A stretch of 5,446 nt of DNA from Deltaproteobacteria bacterium. GTDB lineage: Bacteria; Desulfobacterota; DSM-4660; Desulfatiglandales; Desulfatiglandaceae. A program made the translations under genes and the position numbers. Below, piece by piece: positions 1 to 5,446 of this stretch (the first letter of the stretch is position 1; the number at the start of each line of letters is the position of its first letter). The stretch lies in contig QMLZ01000214.1 in assembly GCA_003646995.1 (NCBI GenBank), forward strand, positions 1 to 5,446. Reading direction: 5' to 3'. The notes below the pieces were generated by a model. That model was not told the origin of the DNA. It made no database searches and was given only the letters and a program-made list of their open reading frames with translations.

Positions 1-513
1 ACAAAGAAGTATCCTGGTAAGGTATTTGTACGTAGTAAAAAGCGTGTGGGCGAAGAATTTCAACTTATCGTATGCCTGAAGCAGGAGATCCCTTTTTCGG
101 TATTTATCAGTCTTGCCCTGGACTCGCTCAATAAGTTCCTGCACAGCGTCGGCCATCTGCCTGGTGGCCTCCATCAGACTTGCCCCAATCCGGCCTTCCT
201 TGATCTTTTCCTTTGTTTCCTCATCAGGCCGCCTCAGGGCCTTTGCCAGGCCTTCAATCCCATCAAATGGCCCACTTATGTCCACCTCGTGCAGTGGCTT
301 CCCCACAAATCGCCGTCTCACACGAAACACATAGTCCCTTAGGGACTCCAGGCATTGGTCAATCCCATCGGCCAATTTGCCTAAGATAGATTCTTCGCAC
401 AGATATTCCCCGCCCAACTCGATCAACACTGCGTAATCCTTGATCTGGCGTAGCTCTGGCGGTCTTAATTCCAGTACCGTATCTTCGTGGTAATCTTTGT
501 TTTCTCCATCCAT
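1..513 (-). CDS. Hypothetical protein, helix-rich and charged (partial, C-terminus beyond window)
   Basis: The frame is open from the ATG at 513-511 to the left edge, 171 codons with no stop. It begins MDGENKDYHEDTVLELRPPE. I recognise no family. The middle (about residues 85-135) is rich in charged residues and likely helical or coiled-coil, including ALRRPDEETKEKIKEGRIG and RQMADAVQELIERV. The last visible part is more basic and aromatic (KLKFFAHTLFTTYKYL). I see no signal peptide, metal-binding motif or nucleotide-binding motif. The gene starts 33 bases after the peptidase stop in the same direction, with no strong terminator between, so the two are probably cotranscribed. An AAGGA (536-532) lies 18 bases before the ATG, which is too far; an in-frame TTG at 519-517 would sit 12 bases away and add two residues, so the exact start is uncertain. 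Sense-strand coding is supported by the long stop-free frame and its continuity with the neighbouring gene order, not by homology. Confidence 0.7.
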   Translation of the reverse strand, partial: MDGENKDYHEDTVLELRPPELRQIKDYAVLIELGGEYLCEESILGKLADGIDQCLESLRDYVFRVRRRFVGKPLHEVDISGPFDGIEGLAKALRRPDEETKEKIKEGRIGASLMEATRQMADAVQELIERVQGKTDKYRKRDLLLQAYDKLKFFAHTLFTTYKYLTRILLC

Positions 514-546
514 TTGCAATTACTCAAAAAATCCTTCTTGGATAAT

Positions 547-2031
547 TCAAGACCAAATTATACTTCCCCACCTATCCAATAAACACTCAGCTGAGAGCTC
601 CCCTAATGACTTCCGTCTCAGAAAGCCATCCAATTCGTCTCGGCAGCCCTCTGACCACCAGTCCCTTATAAGGTCTGCCGCTTTTGGTTCGAACATCCAC
701 CTCTCCCCGAACTTCTCTCTTAAACTTTTCTCCATCATGGCCTCGCCCATCCATGCCATGACGTATTCAAGGCTATAGAACTCTGGTACCAGGTCGAAGA
801 GGCAGGCCTCGGGCTGATAAAAAAAACCTGTGTAGCGCCTCATAAATTCCGAATACACCTTGCCGGTGCCAAAGTCCCCGGACCGAAACATTTCCACTTC
901 AGAGAGAAATCTTGCACCGTACCTTCTAAACACTGATAGGTCCCGCAAGGCCTTGTACCTGTAAAGCATGTCTGCTATTTGTTCATCGACACCAAGCTGC
1001 TCAACCATAAATGGTACGCTCATGGTCATATTCTGTATTAAGAATGCAAATGCCTCGCTGAGGGCTCCCCCCATGCATATTTCCCGGTGCACAAAAGGCA
1101 AGCGGGGAGAGGTATTTGCTGCAAACAGGGCATGCCCCAATTCGTGTCCTAAGCCTTCCACGTCAATCCACCCGCCCTGAGGCTTCACAAGAACATACAC
1201 CTCATCGGGAACCTCTAGCACAAAGCAGATAGCTTGAGGGCTTTTCTCGGGAGCCTTATCCATCTCAATGGTAATAGAGCGGTTTTCATCCAGGTCTAGA
1301 TCCCAATTGGTAAAGAACCTCCTCAAGCTTTCCAATGCCCCGGGGGGGAATAGGTGATCAAACTCGCTTAGACTGAGCAAGTTGATGGCATCAAAACGAG
1401 TTAGTTCCTTGAGTCCAACACCAAAGCGACTGGAGGCCCAATGTTCCATTGCCTCAAAATACGGTTTGTCTGTCTTGACAAGTATATCCTTAACCTCGCC
1501 ATAATATTTCGTATAGTCGATGCCTTTTTTCGCCTTGCAATAACCGAGATAGTCGGCGAATCCCAAGGAATCTCTCAAGGTCTCCAGCAATATCTCCCAA
1601 AATGTGACTGCAAAAGGTTTCAGGAGTCTACAGAGCGCTCTGGTTTCCCTTTGCAGGATGAGGCGGTCTTCTCTGGTACTGTTTTTCTGGCAGTAGGGTA
1701 TGATCTCTCTGAAGTATATCTTTTGTCCCCTGACGTAGGCTGCAGCCCCCTTCATCCAAGTACGGAGTTCTGCCTCGTAGGGCATTAATTCCATTTGCAA
1801 GAAATGCTCAATAAAATTGAACCGCAGTTTTTTCCCTTCCAAATCTGTACCCAGGATGCCATCCAGGCAACGGTATGTATTCGGGCTCAAAAAGTCTTCG
1901 AAACCTTGGTAGAGAGCTTCAGGGGAAAAGGGGCTTGGAATGCCCTTCCAAAAGCAAAAGGAATGGAGCTTCCATCGATAATTCAGATGGAAAAGAATAT
2001 TCTTGACAGCTTCAAGGGAATAATTTTTCAT
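547..2031 (-). CDS. M3-like zinc metallopeptidase (gluzincin, HExxH), 494 aa
   Basis: A likely cytoplasmic peptidase related to family M3 (oligoendopeptidase F, thimet oligopeptidase). Numbered from the ATG at 2031-2029, the zinc site is HELGH at residues 296-300 (bases 1146-1132) in the context GLGHELGHALF, and the third ligand is probably E326 in ALSEAF, 26 residues after the second histidine, close to M3 spacing. A tyrosine-containing helix (YSLEYVMAWM, near 419-428) sits where M3 enzymes carry substrate-binding tyrosines. The rest is mostly helical, with no signal peptide. At 494 residues it is shorter than typical PepF (about 600) or thimet-type enzymes (about 680). The frame stays open upstream to a TTG at 2157, but that 42-codon extension runs through the terminator hairpin and T-run and looks noncoding, so I start at the ATG after it. 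No good Shine-Dalgarno precedes this ATG. The peptide substrate is unknown, and nothing links it functionally to the redox genes. M32 or another gluzincin family is a less likely alternative. Confidence 0.85.
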   Translation of the reverse strand: MKNYSLEAVKNILFHLNYRWKLHSFCFWKGIPSPFSPEALYQGFEDFLSPNTYRCLDGILGTDLEGKKLRFNFIEHFLQMELMPYEAELRTWMKGAAAYVRGQKIYFREIIPYCQKNSTREDRLILQRETRALCRLLKPFAVTFWEILLETLRDSLGFADYLGYCKAKKGIDYTKYYGEVKDILVKTDKPYFEAMEHWASSRFGVGLKELTRFDAINLLSLSEFDHLFPPGALESLRRFFTNWDLDLDENRSITIEMDKAPEKSPQAICFVLEVPDEVYVLVKPQGGWIDVEGLGHELGHALFAANTSPRLPFVHREICMGGALSEAFAFLIQNMTMSVPFMVEQLGVDEQIADMLYRYKALRDLSVFRRYGARFLSEVEMFRSGDFGTGKVYSEFMRRYTGFFYQPEACLFDLVPEFYSLEYVMAWMGEAMMEKSLREKFGERWMFEPKAADLIRDWWSEGCRDELDGFLRRKSLGELSAECLLDRWGSIIWS

Positions 2032-2080
2032 GGCTGAGTAAACGCCCGCTGAAGAACTCCGGAAACAGGCAGTGCCGTCG

Positions 2081-2122
2081 AAAAAAAATGCCTCTTCGAC
2101 AAGGTATAATATCGAAGAGGCA
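2081..2122 (-). terminator. Rho-independent terminator after the NuoF-GltD fusion gene
   Basis: On the minus strand an 11-bp perfect stem (TGCCTCTTCGA with TCGAAGAGGCA; arms 2122-2112 and 2099-2089) closes a 12-base loop and is followed at once by eight T residues (2088-2081). It begins 38 bases after the TAA of the fusion gene. The plus strand has no T-run after the hairpin, so it should act only on leftward transcription. It separates the redox genes from the peptidase gene. Confidence 0.93.
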
Positions 2123-2160
2123 CGAATAACTCCACACATAAATGCCAGGGTGGCCAAGAA

Positions 2161-5100
2161 TTAAAGCTTCACATCACACCTCAGACATCTACTGCACTCC
2201 CTCATCGCCGTATCCTCATCATAACCGAGCTCTACCTCTACAAAGCTTTTTATCCTTTCCTTGGGGTCCACGGTAGGCATTTTCGCCCTTGGCTGCTTTA
2301 TGATCTCTTCAGGTAGGGCTTGTGTTACCTTGACCTCCGGGAACACCAATTCCGTTGGCTCTTCTCCCCTGAGCTGGGAAAGATACCGGTCAATCTCACG
2401 CGAGGCACGCTTTGCCGCAGCCATGGCGTCCACAATCCTCGCCGGACCGGTTACAGCATCTCCACCGGCGAACACGCCTGGCAGATTGGTGGCAAAAGTC
2501 CGCCTTTCCACGATGATAGTATCTCTACTCGTTCTCAGGCCCCCGCCAAAGCTCAAATCAGGAGCCTGGCCAATAGCTGAAAATATAGTATCATAAGATT
2601 CCTTGATCAAACTTTCCTCTTTAGGTATGGGCCTACGTCTGCCGCTTTCATCGAATTCGCCAAGCTCGCATTCCGCCATCTCCAGCACAAGGCGCCCGTT
2701 GTCCTGTCGAATTGCTTTTGGAGCCACTAGGACCCTCAGTTCGATCCCTTCCTCAATGGCCTCTTCTATCTCCTCCTCGTATGCTGGCATATCCTTTCTT
2801 TCTCTTCTGTAAAGGATCGTGACTTCCTCCGCTCCCAGTCGTTTTGCAGTACGGGCCACGTCAATGGCCACATTGCCTCCACCTATCACCGCCACCTTTT
2901 TACCCACTTTGGGGGCCGTGCCCAGCTCCACCTGGCGTAGGAACTCCGCCCCCTTCAGCACCCCTGGAAGCTCCTCTCCCTCTATCCTGAGGGACAGGCT
3001 GCGGTGTGCACCCACTGCCACAAACACGGCATCATAGTCCTCTTGCAGCTCTTCAAAGCTCACGTCCCTGCCCACTCTAACTCCGGTCTTGGCTTCAACT
3101 CCCAGTCGAAGGATAAAATCGATCTCCTCATCGATTACGTCCCTGGGGAGCCTGAAGGCAGGGATACCATAGCGGAGCATTCCACCTAGTTTAGGGAGTT
3201 CCTCAAAGATGGTGCATTTATACCCCATGAGTGCAAGGTAAAAGGCCGCAGTGAGCCCCCCCGGACCCCCTCCTACTATGGCAACCCGTTGGTCTTTGGG
3301 TTCAGCTTTGGGCAGCCTGGGCGCAAGCCCCAACTTTTTGGCCATGTCGGATGCAAATCTTTTAATCTTTGGAATGGCCAGCGCTTCATCGGTCTGTCCC
3401 CTCAGGCAAAAGGTCATACACGGATGTGCGCAGGCCCTGCCACAAATGGCGGGTAAGGGGTTATCCTTGTAAATCAGAGTTATGGCATCCTCGTAACGAC
3501 CTTCGGCTACAAGTGAAAGGTAGCCGGGAACCTCCTGATCAATGGGACAGGTATTGATACATTTAGCCTTTACTAAATCCGCACAAACTCCTGCCTCGCA
3601 ACGCTTTTCTAAAATATGGTCTTCGTATTCATGGCGAAAATATCGAAGTGTAGAAAGCACCGGATTCGGTGCTGTCTGGCCCAAGCCGCAAAGGGCGGAA
3701 TCCTTGACAAAGGCCGCCAGTGTCTCTAGTTCGGTGAGGTCTTTCATCTCACCCTTTCCCTGGGTAATCCTGTCTAGGATTTCAAGCATTCTCCTGGTTC
3801 CCTCACGGCAGGGTGTACATTTCCCGCATGATTCATCCTGGCAAAAGTCAAGGAAAAATCGCGCCATATCCACCATGCAGGTGGTCTCATCCATTACTAT
3901 CATGCCACCTGAGCCCATGATGGCTCCCACCTTTGCAATTGCCTCGTAATCAGTCGGCGTGTTGAGATACTTGGCGGGCACGCAGCCCCCAGAGGGACCG
4001 CCAAGCTGCACGGCCTTGAATTTTCGGTTGTTAGGTATTCCTCCACCTATTTCATAAATGATTTCTTTCAGAGTCGTACCCATGGGCACTTCCACGAGCC
4101 CTATATTGGCTACCCTGCCACTGAGGGCGAAAACCTTTGTACCTTTACTCCCCTCCGTACCTATGGAAGCGTACCAGTCACCGCCCTTAAGAATTATCTG
4201 GGCTACATTGGCCAAGGTCTCCACGTTGTTGAGTACACTTGGCTTCTTCCACAATCCCTGCTGAGCCGGAAACGGGGGCCTGGGCCTAGGCATCCCCCGT
4301 TTACCCTCGATAGAATGCATGAGGGCTGTCTCTTCACCGCACACAAAGGCTCCTGCTCCTTGATATACCTCCAGGTCAAAATCAAAGCCGCTTCCCAGTA
4401 TGTCTTTGCCGAGCAGTCCATATTCCCTCGCCTGTGCTATGGCAATATCGAGCCTCCTGAGCGCCAGAGGGTACTCCGCCCGGCAATATATGTAGCCCTG
4501 GTGTGCCCCGATGGCCTTGGCTGCTATTATCATCCCCTCCAATACTGCATGGGGGTCGGCCTCCAAAACACTTCTATCCATGAAGGCCCCTGGGTCTCCT
4601 TCGTCGGCATTACAGAGGACATATTTTATCTCTCCCGGCGACTTGCGGGCGAATTCCCACTTGAGCCCTGTTGGAAAACCTGCTCCTCCCCTGCCACGCA
4701 GCCCAGATTTCTTCACTTCCTCTATAATCTGCTCGGGGGTCATCTCCAAGAGCGCCTTGGCAGCACCCATGTAACCGTCTCTGGCAATGTACTCGTCGAT
4801 TACTTCAGGATCTAAGACTCCCCTGTTCTTCAGCACTATCAGCATCTGCCTGGAAAAGAAGGGGATCTCGTCGAGCCTTGGAATGGTTTCGGCTGACGCG
4901 GGTTCCACGTAAAACAACCTTTTTACGGGCCTGCCCTTCAGGAAGTGCTCCTCCACTAGTTCGGGAATATCTTCGGGTGTCAGTTTTTGATAGAAGACAC
5001 CGTCGGGCTGAACCACCATGACAGGACCCTGGGCACAAAACCCGTTGCAACCCGTCTCTATGACCTTGATCTCCTTGCTCAACCCCTTGTTTTCCAATTC

Positions 5101-5190
5101 CCTCAGCAGGACCTCCCTCACCTTATCGCTGCCGGAAGCCTGACAAGCAGTTCCGCTGCATATCAGTAGGTGAGTTCTATATGTGTTCAT
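2161..5190 (-). CDS. nuoF: Fusion flavoprotein: TRX-like [2Fe-2S] + NuoF/HndC (FMN, NADH) + GltD/NfnB-like (FAD, NAD(P)H) oxidoreductase, 1009 aa
   Basis: This is a soluble multi-cofactor pyridine nucleotide oxidoreductase; I see no signal peptide or membrane segment. Domains in order: (a) residues 5-90, thioredoxin-like [2Fe-2S] with C11, C16, C48 and C52; (b) residues 110-525, NuoF core with GRGGAGFPTGLKW (167-179), NADEGDPGAF (194-203), the GAGAFVCGEETAL region (278-290), an SLBB-like stretch (about 352-405), and a [4Fe-4S] site at C455, C458, C461 and C501; (c) a CEAGVC motif (531-536) leading into a GltD-type double [4Fe-4S] region with C544, C548, C583, C587, C591 and C595; (d) residues 635-940, FAD site GGGPGG (640-645), nucleotide site GGGNVA (770-775) followed by YRRERKDMPA (794-803), and FAD-tail motif FAGGDA (907-912); (e) a terminal C-x2-C-x2-C (999, 1002, 1005). 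NuoF or HndC alone is about 420-600 residues and GltD about 450-480, so the length equals both together. The frame is unbroken across the junction. Domain families are certain; the reaction is inferred to be electron transfer among NADH, NADPH and an Fe-S partner, possibly bifurcating. The partner enzyme is not in the window. Confidence 0.95.
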   Translation of the reverse strand: MNTYRTHLLICSGTACQASGSDKVREVLLRELENKGLSKEIKVIETGCNGFCAQGPVMVVQPDGVFYQKLTPEDIPELVEEHFLKGRPVKRLFYVEPASAETIPRLDEIPFFSRQMLIVLKNRGVLDPEVIDEYIARDGYMGAAKALLEMTPEQIIEEVKKSGLRGRGGAGFPTGLKWEFARKSPGEIKYVLCNADEGDPGAFMDRSVLEADPHAVLEGMIIAAKAIGAHQGYIYCRAEYPLALRRLDIAIAQAREYGLLGKDILGSGFDFDLEVYQGAGAFVCGEETALMHSIEGKRGMPRPRPPFPAQQGLWKKPSVLNNVETLANVAQIILKGGDWYASIGTEGSKGTKVFALSGRVANIGLVEVPMGTTLKEIIYEIGGGIPNNRKFKAVQLGGPSGGCVPAKYLNTPTDYEAIAKVGAIMGSGGMIVMDETTCMVDMARFFLDFCQDESCGKCTPCREGTRRMLEILDRITQGKGEMKDLTELETLAAFVKDSALCGLGQTAPNPVLSTLRYFRHEYEDHILEKRCEAGVCADLVKAKCINTCPIDQEVPGYLSLVAEGRYEDAITLIYKDNPLPAICGRACAHPCMTFCLRGQTDEALAIPKIKRFASDMAKKLGLAPRLPKAEPKDQRVAIVGGGPGGLTAAFYLALMGYKCTIFEELPKLGGMLRYGIPAFRLPRDVIDEEIDFILRLGVEAKTGVRVGRDVSFEELQEDYDAVFVAVGAHRSLSLRIEGEELPGVLKGAEFLRQVELGTAPKVGKKVAVIGGGNVAIDVARTAKRLGAEEVTILYRRERKDMPAYEEEIEEAIEEGIELRVLVAPKAIRQDNGRLVLEMAECELGEFDESGRRRPIPKEESLIKESYDTIFSAIGQAPDLSFGGGLRTSRDTIIVERRTFATNLPGVFAGGDAVTGPARIVDAMAAAKRASREIDRYLSQLRGEEPTELVFPEVKVTQALPEEIIKQPRAKMPTVDPKERIKSFVEVELGYDEDTAMRECSRCLRCDVKL

Positions 5191-5197
5191 TTGTCAG

Positions 5198-5205
5198 CCT
5201 CCTTA
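5198..5205 (-). promoter_or_regulatory. Strong ribosome binding site of the NuoF-GltD fusion gene
   Basis: On the minus strand TAAGGAGG lies 7 bases before the ATG at 5190-5188, a near-perfect Shine-Dalgarno match at good spacing. It fixes the start of the 1009-residue protein, whose first conserved cysteines follow at residues 11 and 16. Confidence 0.9.
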
Positions 5206-5266
5206 CGACACATAGCAAAGATGAAAAATCTAAAGTCAATGCCATTCTCGGGCACGTGAAAAAGAA

Positions 5267-5446
5267 TCAATCCATGCGGGCCAGGGCAAAGTCCGTCTGC
5301 ACTTCCCCCTTCAGAACATGCCTCCTAAAAACCTGCCGCATTTTCTTCGCATCCATGTGCTGATATACAACCGGCTTCTGACCTTGTATCTCTACAGTAA
5401 CATTGGGTTCACTGCTACACATCCCCATGCACCCCGAGGTAATCAC
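5267..5446 (-). CDS. Thioredoxin-like [2Fe-2S] ferredoxin, HndB-like (partial, C-terminal end)
   Basis: The frame is open from the right edge of the window to a TGA at 5269-5267, giving the last 59 residues; the start lies outside. The fragment begins VITSGCMGMC, then SSEPNVTVEIQGQKPVVYQH, and ends in an RRHVLKGEV segment. The C-x3-C pair (fragment residues 6 and 10) matches the second half of the four-cysteine [2Fe-2S] site of thioredoxin-fold ferredoxins; the first pair would lie beyond the edge. Proteins of this type, about 120 residues long, include HndB of the NADP-reducing hydrogenase and are usually encoded just before a NuoF/HndC-like subunit, as here. The inferred role is a cytoplasmic one-electron carrier or electron-transfer subunit of the complex that includes the next gene, 76 bases downstream. 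It is too small for a full NuoE and lacks the NuoE helical N-terminus in what is visible, but the missing half prevents a firm choice. Confidence 0.85.
   Translation of the reverse strand: MITSGCMGMCSSEPNVTVEIQGQKPVVYQHMDAKKMRQVFRRHVLKGEVQTDFALARMD

Noticed and set aside
46..342. Plus-strand open frame of 98 codons at the left edge
   Set aside because: It is antisense to the 171-codon minus-strand frame, which is longer, fits the gene order and has the more natural composition.
526..545. Small hairpin with T-run (ATCC-AAGAA-GGAT then T residues) on the minus strand after the peptidase gene
   Set aside because: The stem is only four base pairs and AT-rich, too weak for an intrinsic terminator.
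2105..2110. Perfect TATAAT on the plus strand in the terminator loop
   Set aside because: A -35 element is absent at the right distance (only A residues), and transcription would run antisense into the fusion gene; it is loop sequence.
4315..4815. Plus-strand open frame of 166 codons and other plus-strand frames across the window
   Set aside because: They lie opposite the strongly conserved fusion protein and peptidase, show no recognisable motifs, and are rich in residues expected from antisense reading.
5187..5213. Eight-codon ORF on the minus strand (MCRKEADK) whose stop overlaps the fusion gene start as ATGA
   Set aside because: It has no ribosome binding site of its own and simply spans the Shine-Dalgarno of the real gene; coincidence is the simplest reading.
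5209..5239. Possible promoter before the fusion gene: TTGACT (5239-5234) and TATGTG (5214-5209) on the minus strand
   Set aside because: The spacer is 19 bases, the -10 match is poor, and transcription would start at or within the ribosome binding site.

Overview
The window reads entirely leftward: every gene I can support is on the minus strand, packed with short gaps. The content points to an anaerobic bacterium with flavin and iron-sulfur electron carriers of the NADH/NADP-linked hydrogenase or formate dehydrogenase type. A sulfate-reducing or syntrophic Desulfobacterota-like organism would fit, but that is inference from gene content alone; no rRNA or marker gene is present.

Layout in the direction of transcription, from right to left. 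(1) 5446-5267: the C-terminal 59 codons of a small thioredoxin-like [2Fe-2S] ferredoxin resembling HndB, cut by the window edge. (2) 5190-2161: a 1009-residue multidomain flavoprotein behind a strong ribosome binding site. It joins a thioredoxin-like [2Fe-2S] domain, a complete NuoF/HndC-type FMN-NAD(H)-[4Fe-4S] module and a complete GltD/NfnB-type double [4Fe-4S]-FAD-NAD(P)H module. (3) 2122-2081: a clear intrinsic terminator closing this redox operon. (4) 2031-547: an M3-like zinc metallopeptidase of 494 residues with HELGH. An open frame extends upstream through the terminator, but the ATG after the terminator is the sensible start. (5) 513-1: a hypothetical, helix-rich, charged protein running off the left edge.

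The first two genes probably work together. Electrons would pass between [2Fe-2S] carriers, an NAD(H) site at FMN, and a second pyridine nucleotide site at FAD that carries an NADPH-type arginine motif. The enzyme that makes or consumes the electrons (hydrogenase, formate dehydrogenase or similar) is not in the window. Because the terminator follows the fusion gene directly, that partner must lie upstream, beyond the right edge, or elsewhere in the genome. The peptidase and the hypothetical gene form a separate unit with no visible link to the redox genes.

The most interesting item is the two-flavin, two-nucleotide-site fusion protein, a candidate for transhydrogenation or flavin-based electron bifurcation in one polypeptide. 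Fusions of these domains probably exist in sequenced anaerobes, so it may be under-characterised rather than unknown.
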